Shown in pieces: positions 25,242 to 35,209 of a stretch of 64,000 nt of DNA (position 1 is the stretch's first letter; each line of letters begins with the position of its first letter). Source of the DNA: Sipunculus nudus. Lineage: Eukaryota; Annelida; Sipuncula; Golfingiida; Sipunculidae. A program made the position numbers and the translations under genes. The notes below the pieces were generated by a model. That model did no database searches. It had not been told where the DNA came from and saw nothing but the letters and a program-made list of their open reading frames with translations. Location of the stretch: NCBI GenBank assembly GCA_026874595.1, contig CM049312.1, positions 49,541,429 to 49,605,428 of the forward strand, in the 5' to 3' direction.

Positions 25242-26390
25242 AAGGCGTTTTCAAACCGGATGCGTCCGAACCAATTTTATGTCCGAACGAAAAAAAATAA
25301 AACCCTTTATGTCAAACTGGTGCATATACATCTAGTCCGAACGATCATATCCGAACGAAAAAATAGAAAATGTTCTTTTTTTTTGTCGTTCGCATCGGAC
25401 TAGAATCGCTCTTTTCACCTTCAACACAAAAAAGCTGGAACATTTATAACCAGACTGGTTATTTGTACGTAATATATTTGATATATAACACTGCGTAACA
25501 AATAAATGGTGTTTCCTTGTCCACGGTTTAAAAAATGATTAAAACAAAAGCAGAAAGATGGGATATATTCATTTAAATTTTGTGTATTTGGTTTAAATAG
25601 ATATTTACTACTATTTGTTTAGATCCAATGATTTTTACCCATTTAAATCAGTTTTAATATAGAATCAGACTTATTTTTATATGATATGTAGATTTACTGA
25701 AAATAAATAATTATATTTTAAACAAGGGGTTTGTAATCGCCCTTTGACCGCATTTTTTAATTTTCAGTCGGGAACAAAATACATGGACTTTTTTATATGT
25801 ACAGTAAGATAAACACAACAATACACTTCATTCCCTGAAATGATGAAAAGAACAACACAGAATTTAGTCTAGTTTCAATAATATAATAAAAAGCGCTATG
25901 GGCAAAAGTTAGCAACATTACCTATGACTTGGTGCACAATATCCAACCCCTCCCCAAAAATAAAATGATCCGCAATAAAAAATCGGAACAATTCAGAACC
26001 AAAAAATTAGAACAAAAAGTTATTTAATGTGTCCTAAATCAGCATATATTTTAAGTTCAACGATATGCTTATTAGCACACATTTCAAAGCTGTGCTTAGA
26101 CTGATCTAAATCATATTGGCAGATTTGAAAATCACGTATTTAAACAAAACTGAACTGGTGATTCAAACTTTAATACAAATCATATTTTTAACCCTGATAA
26201 AGATAGGAGCTGTAATGGCATATGCTCTGTTGAAAAAACAGGTCGCGCAATTATTTTAAAGGCATGGTAAAATGGTTTGGGTCCAGAATAGTAAACATCT
26301 GTCACCTAGTACCTGTGAATATAACTATACACATAGCCTGATACCTAAACTAACAAGGCCCAATAATTTTCAATTACCTTGATGTGAATG
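25242..26390 (+). mobile_element. AAGGCGGTTTC-family element, diverged copy A
   Basis: Starts AAGGCGTTTTCAAACCGG and follows the same order of landmarks as copy C at 26808: TCCGAACGA subterminal repeats, GTCGTTCGCATCGGA at 25385, ACATTTATAACCAGACTGG (25440), and GTGATTCAAACTTTAAT (26158). It is the most diverged copy in the window and therefore probably the oldest. No coding capacity is visible. The superfamily is unclear; terminal sequence and a short target duplication would be compatible with a Harbinger-like or similar DNA transposon. Confidence 0.65.
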
Positions 26391-26540
26391 TATTTTCAAA
26401 CACGGAATTTTACATGAATTATAGAGTGAATATTTTTGGAAAACGAAAAATAAACCAAATTATTTTAGCTGCTTTTTAACTTCATAAAATGCAGGTTGAA
26501 TGTGTCCCTGCGACATAAGTAAGGGGGAGGTCTTGGTCTC

Positions 26541-26807
26541 AAGACGGTTTCACACCGGATTCTTCCGAACGAATTTTACGTCCGAACGAAAATTTGCTGT
26601 ACGAACGAAAAAATAAAATCCTTTATTTTATGTTGGTGGATACACACCTAATCCGAACAATGCTATCCGAACGAAAAAAAAATAGAACATGATCTGTTTT
26701 TTGTCGTTCGCATCGGACAAGAATCGCTTCTTTTCACCTTCTACACAAAAGAGCTGGAGCATTTATAACCAGACTGGTTCATTTGTACGTTACCTATTTG
26801 ATATATA
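26541..26807 (+). mobile_element. AAGGCGGTTTC-family element, left end (copy B)
   Basis: Starts AAGACGGTTTCACACCGG and runs about 265 bp, with TCCGAACGA repeats and ACCAGACTGGTTCATTTG, until ACCTATTTGATATATA. There a second element of the same family begins. The matching continuation, AATACTGTAT, reappears at 30850, just after that second element ends. Copy B is therefore interrupted by a family member. Confidence 0.65.
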
Positions 26808-28436
26808 AAGGCAGTTTCACACCGGATGCGTCCGAACGAATTTTACGTCCGAACGAAAATTTGCTGTACGAACGAAAAAATAAAAACCTTCATTTTATGT
26901 TGGTGAATACACACCTAATCCGAACGATGCTATCCAAACGATAAAAATAGAACATGTTCTATTTTTTGTCGTTCGCATTGGATAAGAATAGCTTCTTTTC
27001 ACCTTCAACACAAAAGAGCTGGAACATTTATAACCAGACTGGTTCATTTGTACGTTACCTATTAAATATATTATACTGTACAACAAAGAAATTTTGTTTT
27101 CTTGTCCACTGTTCTCAAATTATGTGCCAAAAATATAAAAAGAGGGATTATTTTTATTTCAACCTTATTTATTTGATTTAAACGGATATTTATAACTTTT
27201 TTCAATCTTGAATGACTCTCGAATTTTCTATTAACATCATACTATACTGTTTATATAATATGTTAATTTCCTGGGGGAAATTATATTTTAATCAAAGGGA
27301 TTTCAATCGCCACTTGGCCACTTATTTTAATGTACAATCGAAGACAAAACATTTAGACTTTTAAACCAGGTTAAGATTAATATTTCATGGTAAATTTTTT
27401 TAATATATTATTTGCAATATATTACATTCATTCTTTGAATGGAGGGGGAGGGATGATTATATTGATCATCCACCTAGCACCCCAACCCCCTATCTTGACG
27501 CCCCTGAATTAAGTCAGCTGTAAAAGCGATATGTATATGAGCAACATTATCCAGAACTTGGTGTTCATTACCCAACCCTCCCCTGAAAATTAATTGTTCC
27601 GCGATAAATTTAGAAAAAAAAAATCAGGAAACAATAACTTTTTTCATGTATCATTTTTATTATTAAAGAAGTATTATTTTTAGTAATGTATAAACGTTAT
27701 ACATTTTATCAGAAGTTTTAAAACTTTGGCAAAACTGGTCTAAAATTTATTGGCAGATTTGAAAATCAAATATAAATCAAACTAGACTAGTGATTCAAAC
27801 TTTAATTTAACTTGAAATGCAGGAGCTGCAGTGGAATCTGTTCTGTTGAAACAACAGGTTGCACAATTATTTTGAAAGGCATGTTGAAATGGGAATCTGG
27901 GTCCTGTCAAGGTATAAATATATGTCACCTGTGAACTAATGACTATAGCTGGTACCCAGCAAGGCCATAACATTTTTATTTATAGTCAGTACACTCAGAG
28001 ATAACATTTATTATAAAGTGGCAATTAAGGTAGTTAATTGTTTTTAGCCAAACACGGGGACCCGACCGCGGGAGGGGGGTCGCGTCTAGCTTCACCGATC
28101 CTTTACTTTACCGATCCTTGGCAAAGTGGAAACACGCCGGTTGCCCGGTCGCCGTGGTACAAGCAACCACGTGTACCGTAGTTAAGTTTCGTAGGTTAAG
28201 GTGCCTTTAATTTCGTCTCACAATTTTTAAGCAGAATAAACCAGGAAGAGAACCAGGAATTTTAACAACAGAAACCTCGCCTTTGCACCTTTTGTGGTAG
28301 GCCGTGTAAAGGCCACGAGGGGCCTTTTCCAGCTACTAACCAGTGTGATATTTCCAACGACGCAAATGAGGCCAGGCCGAGCAACCAGTTTCAGGTCCCG
28401 AAGTGACAGTGCAACCCCAAGACGCCTGAGCTAGGC

Positions 28437-29757
28437 TTGTCTGAAAAGGTGATAGCAGTAGCCCAGCTCGGTGAGTACGTGAATTTACTTGACTTTCTAC
28501 CTAATGCAGAAAGTTGTAGTGTGGAGCTAGAAGCCATCCTGGCGAATGGTACGTTTGAAATGCGCCCTAAGAAGCCTAAAAATGTCATTGACAATTTTAA
28601 CTGTTGGCTATCAGCATGAACAAACTATGAAAAAGTCGTTTTACATAAATACCCACAACTGTACACAAATTTGGTCGAGTACCGCTCCATTCCGTTCGAG
28701 AATGTCCTTTTCGGGCGGAGCTCGCCCAGAAAGAGGCGAGCGACACCTATCATCAGGACCAGGGTGCCCCTCGTAACTCAAGTACCGGGCGAAAGGCAAG
28801 CTCGGAACGATTGTTTCGCAACGGGACAGAATGATGCAACAACTATCAGATCGGTCGATGCAGTTTCCCAGCTTGCAAGAGAGCCCATGTGTGCCGGAAC
28901 TGTAAAGGACCTGACCCGTACAACCAATGTAAACAGTGTAATCCGAACTAAATCGCCATTAAATTTACCGGCATGGAAGGAAGCATTACGCTTACATCCG
29001 GACCAAAATTTTGTAAACATTACTTTGTGGTATAGAGCATGGAGTGAGATTAGGGCACAATGGCCCCCGCGAAACACGTGTAAGTCCCAAATGGCCATCC
29101 ACGAAAACCCACGCGGCCGTGGTCAAAGAATCCATTGATAAAGACCTGAAGCTCAAACGCAGGGCAGGGCCATTTTCACAACCACCCCGACAGTTTGTCG
29201 CTCCGCCGTTAGGAGTGTATCACAAGAAACGCTCAGACATATATCGTGTCATACACGATCTCTCCTGGCCGCCGGGCCAAGCTGTAAACGATCACATTAC
29301 CGATGAGGTATGTGCCGTACGTTATATCTCTATGGATCAGGTGGTCGCAATCGTGAAATCCTACGGGAAAACGCCTTACTCGCTAGCTTGACCTTAAGGA
29401 CGCTTACAGACATATTGTTGTCGCTCCAGAGGACTGGGAACTATTAGGAAGTTCCTGGCCAGTAACGGACTCCGAAGGGATAGAACGCGTAGAATACTTC
29501 GTTGATCTTGTGCTCCCCTTCGGGCTTCGTAGTTTGGCTCGTCTGTTCAACGATTATGTCGACGCTCTTCAGTACGTATTGCGCGACAGGGGCGCGGCAG
29601 TCGTGGAGCATTACCTAGACGATTACGTCACTTGCGGATCTCCCATATCAAGCCAGTGTAATGATAATCTGAAGATTATGCTGAAGAGGTGCAAGGACCT
29701 GGGTTTTACTGTCCAGCCTTCTAAAGTGATCAGCCCCTCTACACGTATGGTATCAAA
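28437..29757 (+). pseudogene. DIRS-like (tyrosine-recombinase) retrotransposon fragment
   Basis: Decayed coding remnants in several frames. 28437-28619 and 28671-29138 resemble the first DIRS-type ORF (NLPAWKEALRLHPDQNFV). 29044-29391 contains VAPPLGVYHKKRSDIYRVIH and LSWPPGQAVNDHI, typical of DIRS/Ngaro reverse transcriptases. 29390-29757 contains LPFGLRSLARLFNDYVDAL and EHYLDDYVTCG, the YLDD catalytic box. Frameshifts near 29120 and 29388 and a TGA at 28616 break it. RNase H, methyltransferase and tyrosine recombinase parts are missing. It is flanked by a direct repeat of about 27 bp (27969-27994 and 29757-29784). DIRS is favoured over Gypsy by the PPLG...NDHI and LPFGLRS wording. Confidence 0.75.
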
Positions 29758-29784
29758 ACATTTTCATTTATACAGTCAGTACAC

Positions 29785-30584
29785 TGTTACAGGTGCTCTT
29801 TTTATTATGTGACACGGGCGTAACTCCTGTTGTGGCGCTCGTGTCTGGCCGCGTAATACATTCTATGTTTAATCCGTACTGGTTGAATTCTCGTTGTCAT
29901 GTTTAGCCTTGGGTTTTCACGCCTGGTCGTGGGTCACGTGACCAGCCTGGTGTGTAGAGATACACAGCGCTGTTTTTCTAGAAACGCGTGTTGTGCAAGA
30001 TCTTTTAATATATAGACTGTTCGAGAAGTGGAAAATTCTCGGCTTGGGGTGAAGGTATATAAAGGGGCTGTTTTTTAGAACGGGCGGGGCAGAGAGCAGA
30101 GAAGATTCCAGCGGACGCAGAAGCGTGTGTCAGATTCTGGGACCTTTTTCGATGAATGCGGCAATTATACATTTTCAAAGACTTTCTCCTGGATTTTATG
30201 CATTTGGACTTCAGTTTACTTTCTGGGTTGTTGCAAGAACTTTCCACTGGACTGTCATTCTCCGGGAGTTTACATTTAAAGGACTTATCGTTGTGATGGT
30301 GTTGGTGTCCAGGTACTGTGCGAATTGTTTTTCTATGTGATTGTATTGACTTGTTGTTATACCGCTGTTTTACTGTATAATTGTATTGATTTAGTGTATT
30401 GTATTGTTAGGGTTGTTTTAAGAATAAATCATAGTTATTTGTTAACAAAAAACCAATGACTTCTTTATTCATTCCCCAAGACATTTCCCGCTGCCTAGTG
30501 TTACAGAATCTGATTTTTTTATCTCCGTTACAGAATTTGTGTTTATCATGCATACGCGATCTGTTTATATAAGGTTCCGTTACA
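29785..30584 (+). mobile_element. Probable solo LTR (about 800 bp)
   Basis: Begins TGTTACAGG and ends CCGTTACA (TG...CA) between ACAC (29781-29784) and ACAC (30585-30588), a possible 4-bp target duplication. It splits the sequence GTCAGTACAC/TCAGAGATAA, which is continuous at 27985. It contains TATATAAAG at 30056-30064 just before a GGGCGGGGC box, and AATAAA at 30423-30428, the layout of an LTR promoter and polyadenylation region. No internal retroviral-type region is attached. GTTACAG also occurs at 30499 and 30530, so the true LTR end may be earlier, with a small tail inside the insertion. Confidence 0.6.
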
Positions 30585-30904
30585 ACACTCAGAGATAAAA
30601 ATTATTATTAATTATTATTTATTACAAAATTAATGAGAAAATCAATTAACAAGTTAAAAAATATTCGACATTTTTCTGTATAGGTGCCTAATACGAATTT
30701 CGTAGACGAAAATACCTCGGTCGGAAACCAAAAATATCATTCGGACTTAGTGTGAATGAAATTTCGGATGCGACAGGATTTTAGTCGGAACGACAGAAAT
30801 ATTCGTTCGTGTCATATTCGATCGGACGCATTCGGTGTGAAACCGCCTTAATACTGTATAAAATACTGTAGATATTAGTCGGAACGACAGAAATAAACGA
30901 CAGA

Positions 30905-30963
<59 letters not shown>

Positions 30964-30980
30964 TTTGTGTGTGTGTGTGT
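30905..30980. repeat. (TA)n(TG)n microsatellite
   Basis: A TA run followed by a long TG run, directly joined to the TRIM element. Cys-Val-rich or Thr-His-rich frames across it are artefacts. Confidence 0.9.
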
Positions 30981-31122
30981 AACCGGACACACAAAAGCGT
31001 TCCTACTGGCCTTCCTAGTGAAGCTTGCTTTATAAGCGAAGCGGTAGAACGTCTGACTTGTGTGTCACAGGTTACGGGTTCGAACCCACATTCGGGATTG
31101 GTTTCTATTTTCACCCGTTACA
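30978..31122 (+). repeat. TRIM left LTR with internal tRNA-type promoter boxes
   Basis: TGTAACCGG...CCCGTTACA. It contains a B box GGTTCGAACCC (31077-31087), a perfect match to the pol III consensus, and an A-box-like AAGCGAAGCGG (31034-31044), 43 bases start to start, the spacing found in tRNA genes. Stem pairing of a full tRNA is poor, so it is a tRNA-like promoter, not a tRNA gene. Confidence 0.8.
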
Positions 31123-31123
31123 A

Positions 31124-31141
31124 TGGTGGCAGCGGTGGGAT
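31124..31141 (+). promoter_or_regulatory. Primer binding site, tRNA-Leu type
   Basis: TGGTGGCAGCGGTGGGAT pairs with a tRNA 3' end ...ATCCCACCGCTGCCACCA, which I recognise as tRNA-Leu(AAG). It begins one base after the left LTR, as expected for a minus-strand primer site. Confidence 0.8.
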
Positions 31142-31248
31142 CCGGGGAGTTGGTGTCGTGGCATATAATGCCCAACCCAGTTCACGTGTGTGACCCCCGG
31201 GATAGATCCCACGTTCTGGGGACAGAACGTTCTCGGAGAGGGGGTGAA

Positions 31249-31393
31249 TGTAACAGGACACACAAAAGCGGTACTACTGGCCTTGCTAGTGAAGCTTGCT
31301 TTATTAGCGAAGCGGTATAGAAAGTCTGACTGGTGTGTCACAGATTACCGGTTCGAACCCACATTCGGGCCTGGTTTTTATTTTCACCCGTTT
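31249..31393 (+). repeat. TRIM right LTR with internal tRNA-type promoter boxes
   Basis: TGTAACAGG...CACCCGTT. A box TAGCGAAGCGG (31305-31315) and B box GGTTCGAACCC (31350-31360) both match consensus, 45 bases apart. The terminal ACA seen in the left LTR is replaced at the junction with the neighbouring element (TTCACAGGTG), so the last two or three bases are uncertain. Confidence 0.78.
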
Positions 31394-32272
31394 CACAGGT
31401 GATATATATTTATACCACTAACTGGACCCAGATTCCCATTTCCACGTACCTTTAAAAATAATTGTGCAACCTGTTGTTTCAACAGAACAGATTCCATTGC
31501 AACTCCTGCATTTCAAGTTTAATTAAAGTTTGAATCACTAGTTTAGATTTAATTTTTATTTTCAAATCTGCCAAAATGATTTAGAACAGTCTGCCCAAAG
31601 CTTTGAAACTTCCGTTTATATGAAAACATTTAACTAAAATAATACTTTTGTTATATTAAAAATGACACATGAAAAAAACTTATTGTTTCATGACGTTTTT
31701 CTAAATTTATCGCGGAACATATTTTTTTTCAGGGGAGGGTTGGGTAATGAACACCAAGTCCTGGATAATGTTGCTCATATACATATCGCTTTTACAGCTG
31801 ACTAAATTCAGGGAGGGGTTAAAAATAAGAAGTCTGATTTTAATGGAAAAAATCATTGGAGCTAAAAAAGCTATAAATATCCGTTTAAATTAAATAAATT
31901 TGATTGAAATAAAAAATGCCTCTTTTTATATTTTTCTTCTATCACATAATTTAAGAAAAGTTGACAAGGAAACAAAATTTCTTTGTTGTACAGTATTGTA
32001 TATCAAATAGGTAACGTGTAACGTACAAATGAACCAGTCTGGTTATAAATGTTCCAGCTCTTTTGTGTTGAAGGTGAAAAGAAGCCATTCTTGTCCGATG
32101 CGAACGACAAAAAATAAAAATTATGTTATATTTTTTTTTCGTTCGGATAGCATCGTTCGGATTAGGTGTGTATGCACCAACATAAAATAAAAGATATTAT
32201 TTTTTCGTTCGTACACTAAATTTTCGTTCGGACGTAAAATTCGTTCGGACACTTCCGGTTTGAAACCGCCTT
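31394..32272 (-). mobile_element. AAGGCGGTTTC-family element, inverted copy D
   Basis: Reverse complement of the left about 880-1130 bp of copy C. Its outer end at 32272 is CCGGTTTGAAACCGCCTT, and the same landmarks follow in mirror order (CGTTCGGATAGCATCGTTCG, CCAGTCTGGTTATAAATG, GTTTCAACAGAACAGATTCC). Together with copy C (26808 to about 27935) it makes an inverted repeat with arms of about 0.9-1.1 kb and a 3.5-kb spacer. It abuts the TRIM on its left; its own other end is missing. Confidence 0.65.
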
Positions 32273-32277
32273 AACTG

Positions 32278-32362
32278 TTGTAATTATTTATTGTATAACT
32301 GTTGTAATTATTTATTGTACAACTGTTTTATTATTTATTGTATACCTGTTGTAATTATTCAC
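32278..32362. repeat. Short 24-bp tandem repeat
   Basis: Four imperfect copies of AACTGTTGTAATTATTTATT plus GTAT/GTAC. Confidence 0.75.
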
Positions 32363-32725
32363 GGAATTAATTAATCAGGCTTAATGATTTTCGAGATTAT
32401 TTAAAGAATCAAACAACAATTTTTTCCATTCATACCATTTTCCTGTTTTATTGTGGTACCTTACAGTGAAGCTTCATTGGATATACGTGCTGAGATAATT
32501 CCTCCGGAATTATAGATTTACCGAATGCATTGAAAAACTCGTCAACACAACTTAAAAGATAATTTAAGAAAAATGCTATAAAGTGTGTAATATGATAATG
32601 CCTCTTTCAAACCTTCTGTCAGGTACCATATTTCATATTCTTATACCGTCCTTACTTTTTCATTTATTTGTAAATGTTTGGTTTGAAACAACATCATTCA
32701 GAACAATATTTTATGAATATGATTA

Positions 32726-33100
32726 ATGTGAGACGTTGATATAAACCAACGTGAGACGTTACCATATAAACAAACGTGAGACGTTACCATATAAACAAAC
32801 GAGAGACGTTACCATATAAACCAACGTGAGACGTTAACATATAAACAAACGTGAGACGTTACCATATAAACAAACGAGAGACGTTACCATATCAGAGAGC
32901 TTAGATGACCATATACACAAACATGAGACGTTACCATATAAACAAACGTGAGACGTTACCATATAAACAAACGTGAGACGTTACCATATAAACAAACGAG
33001 AGACGTTACCATATCAGAGAGCTTAGATGACCATATAAACAAACATGAGACGTTACCATATAAACAAACGTGAGACGTTACCATATAAATTAACGTAAGA
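32726..33100 (-). repeat. 25-bp minisatellite derived from an SVOP 5' splice site
   Basis: On the minus strand the unit is TTTATATGGTAACGTCTCAC plus GTTTG. The same words, TTTATATG/GTAACC, form the end of the adjacent SVOP exon (33107) and its donor site. About a dozen further copies of ATATGGTAAC follow in the intron at 25-bp steps. Some units are enlarged by an extra segment (AGAGAGCTTAGATGACCATAT on plus; 32893 and 33015), giving a small higher-order pattern. Each copy is therefore a potential donor. In the exon's frame, reading through gives TGG TAA, a stop, at once. Confidence 0.88.
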
Positions 33101-33106
33101 GGTTAC

Positions 33107-33183
33107 CATATAAACCACAGTAGGCTGGTTGTCAGGCGAAGTTCAGGCGTGAACAGATCCCGGAGCTGACCTCGTTTGGCTTT
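33107..33183 (-). CDS. SVOP: SVOP-like transporter, exon for loop 6/7 and first half of TM7
   Basis: 77-bp minus-strand exon: acceptor CCTCAAAG, donor ATATG/GTAACC. It reads KAKRGQLRDLFTPELRLTTS then LLWFI and the first two bases of Trp. This matches vertebrate SVOP RGKMRDLFTP...TTLLLWFIW, the end of the central cytoplasmic loop and the start of helix 7. Phase is exact with 33563-33703 (379-bp intron) and with 23810-23886 (TG|G). The exon is too short for a simple open-frame scan and was found by homology. Its donor region has been tandemly amplified in the intron. Confidence 0.92.
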
Positions 33184-33562
33184 CTTTGAGGACATTAAAT
33201 AAAAATATTGTGAAAAATATAAATCTCTCTCTCTCTCTCTCTCTCTCATGACATTTATATCTTGTACACTTGCAATGCTGCATGCTATTAGGAAGTTAAA
33301 TGCAAATTGCTATATTTAACTAAATATGCAGTCAATAAAAATTAAGGAAATTTATGTTATGAGTATTGTGCTAAAGTTTCTTAATTATTAAAACGTTTTC
33401 CGTGTTTTTTCTGATGATGTGTCATTTATATTTTTCCAGCTTTTAATTTGAGTAATAATCATAATAATAGTCATAACAATGATAATAAAAATTAATATTG
33501 CTTTAAAACATTTTCTTTGCAACATATGTGCTCCTTTGTACAGTGTAAAGGTGGAATTTAAC
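33184..33562 (-). other. Short SVOP intron with a (CT)n run
   Basis: 379-bp intron, AT-rich, with a TC dinucleotide run at 33224-33247 on plus. Confidence 0.8.
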
Positions 33563-33703
33563 CTCTGCATGTGGGAAAGATGCGTCAACCAGTTTTCCCA
33601 ACGGCATGGGTTTTCCGTTATCTGCTGCAATCCTCTGTAATGTTGCTAACGCCCTTTCTGGGTGACCGCGGGCTACATCGTACCGAGCACTCTCCGGCAA
33701 CCA
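33563..33703 (-). CDS. SVOP: SVOP-like transporter, exon after TM6 (LPESARYDV motif)
   Basis: 141-bp, phase-0 exon of 47 codons: acceptor TTAATTCCAG, donor GCAGAG/GTTAAA. It starts [20 protein letters not shown] and contains [15 protein letters not shown]. Both segments match vertebrate SVOP ([27 protein letters not shown]). LPESARYDV is the MFS motif after helix 6 that in sugar and organic cation transporters reads PESPR. The rest is the central cytoplasmic loop. It joins in frame to 37650-37775 (LCF|WLPES) and to 33107-33183. No stops, no frameshift. Confidence 0.95.
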
Positions 33704-34113
33704 CTGGAATTAATTTGAAACAATGCCGTTTTGTAACACGATGTACACAATAGGAACAATAGCTTGCTACAATACCAGCTTTACTGTACCAGTTCTTTGT
33801 TTTATCAAGACGAATTATCCTCTCACATGTGCGACGATAGCCCGATTTAATCGGACTCAATATTATAAAGCCCTGCCATATAATGAATCCGGTATCATCA
33901 GAGTGAGTGTTTCTACAATAGAAGCCACAATTTATGCATCTTCTTTTACTACCTGTTTACTGCCTTACAACAAGAGAGAAAATTACACCATTTGAAAACA
34001 ATAAATGTATGTTTCATAATTCAATAAAAACAATAGTTAAGTGGAATCCACATTTTTTAACGCTTACTGACCATTGTACCAACGACTTTAGTAGGCACAG
34101 GGAAGAACATCCT
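33704..34113 (-). other. SVOP intron, nothing recognised
   Basis: About 400 bases with no recognised repeat or gene. Confidence 0.5.
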
Positions 34114-34130
34114 AGTGCAGGCTAGCCCTA

Positions 34131-34188
34131 GCATGGTTCCCAGCCTGCCTTGTGCTACGCTCACGAATTCCCAGGCTGGGAACCATGC
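34131..34188. repeat. 17-bp perfect inverted repeat (hairpin)
   Basis: GCATGGTTCCCAGCCTG (34131-34147) is followed by its exact reverse complement at 34172-34188. The loop is 24 bases. It sits at the start of a relic that continues with (TAA)n-like sequence and TTTATAAAGCGCTATCATAC (34286), a wording I associate with old dispersed repeats. Confidence 0.8.
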
Positions 34189-34818
34189 ATGCTCCTGGGA
34201 GCCCTCACTGGCAGCCTCGCTGACTCCAAGGAACGAGAGCCAGAATTTAATAATAATAATTATAATAATAATAATGTATTCATTTATAAAGCGCTATCAT
34301 ACATACGTTTCAATGAGCTGTACAGCACCTAAAGATCAAACAGTTCATTGTAAAAGCACCATTAAAAAGACAAAAGTGTATCAGCTGACTAAAATAAAAC
34401 TGAAATGCGGTTCACTGAATGACTAAATATAGGCTTCTTTAAAAAGGATGTCTTTAACTTCTCTTTAAAAATGTCATGAATCATTTGACCTCTGATGTCT
34501 GCAGGCAGAGTGTTCCATGGTTAAGCACCAAACACAAAGAACGTTCGATCCCCATGTTAGCGTGACACTCGGGGTACAGCCAGTTTCCACTGATCTGAGG
34601 ATGATCCGAGTTCTCTTCCAGGTTGATACACAGATAACATATCTTGTATACAACGCGGGGCATTCAATGCATGCAGGGATTCTTTGTACAGTGGTAAGAA
34701 TTTTGTATTCTATAAGTTGTTTCACACAATTTTGTTACATTTTGTTTAAACAGGCCACCTTTGAAGTATGATGCGCTGGCACGGGGTAATCGTAACACCT
34801 GTTAACACTGGTTAAATA

Positions 34819-35142
34819 CCTTTCACACATTCGCGGATAGCAACACGGATCATCCCGGAGTATGGTTGGAAGATGCCAGTCTCAATATGGAGCTCTCGGT
34901 GGCTACACGGAGACTCCCGGATATATGCGGTGGCTACACGGAGGTGAACGGTGCCAAGAAGAAGTGATACGGACCATTTTTAATCCGTGTACTCCGGGAC
35001 GAAAATTTTTTTTTTTCTCCGAACATGCCGCTGCACCAAGGATCACCCAGGATGCCTACACGGTGATACCGGAGTTAACACGAATGATCCCGGAACGATA
35101 ATCCGGGATGATCCGTGATGCTATCCGTGAATGTGTGAAAGG
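34819..35142. mobile_element. MITE with 41-bp terminal inverted repeats
   Basis: Left end CCTTTCACACATTCGCGGAT... (34819-34859) and right end (35102-35142) are inverted repeats differing at only a few positions. Both also carry the inner block CACGGATCATCCCGGA. Length is 324 bp with no coding capacity. The interior repeats CGGTGGCTACACGGAG twice. The superfamily is unknown; a clean target duplication was not seen. Confidence 0.75.
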
Positions 35143-35209
35143 GGCTTTACGAGTTCATAGAGTGGTGTGGGAGTATAAGGCTTATATTGTAGAAAAACAC
35201 TGTATGGAT

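Larger units (their letters stand above)
26808..30849 (+). mobile_element. AAGGCGGTTTC-family element C, nested in copy B and carrying inserts
   Basis: Left end AAGGCAGTTTCACACCGG (26808) and right end CGGTGTGAAACCGCCTT (30849) are inverted repeats of about 30 bp. The left subterminal region has four or five TCCGAACGA-type words and the opposed GTCGTTCGCATTGGA. The right subterminal region has a different set (GTCGGAACGACAG). Without its inserts (DIRS-like fragment and LTR) it would be about 1.45 kb. The flanks GATATATA and AATACTG rejoin to the uninterrupted sequence seen in copy D, which supports true insertion. Confidence 0.65.
30978..31393 (+). mobile_element. TRIM-like mini LTR retrotransposon
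   Basis: A complete 416-bp miniature: 145-bp LTR, 126-bp internal region, 145-bp LTR. The internal region starts one base after the left LTR with TGGTGGCAGCGGTGGGAT (31124-31141). This is complementary to the last 18 bases, with CCA, of the common animal tRNA-Leu(AAG) as I remember it. It ends with a purine-rich tract, GGAGAGGGGGTGAA (31235-31248), just before the right LTR. There is no coding capacity. LTR + PBS + PPT without genes defines a terminal-repeat retrotransposon in miniature. The two LTRs differ at several positions, so the insertion is not very recent. Confidence 0.85.

Noticed and set aside
24813-25403. Short frames in the long SVOP intron
   Set aside because: No homology and AT-rich composition; they look random.
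31030-31090. Genuine tRNA gene in the TRIM LTR
   Set aside because: Perfect B box but poor cloverleaf, present twice within LTRs that have PBS and purine tract; treated as promoter-like sequence.
30747-31193. Thr-His and Cys-Val frames
   Set aside because: Translations of the (TA)n(TG)n microsatellite.
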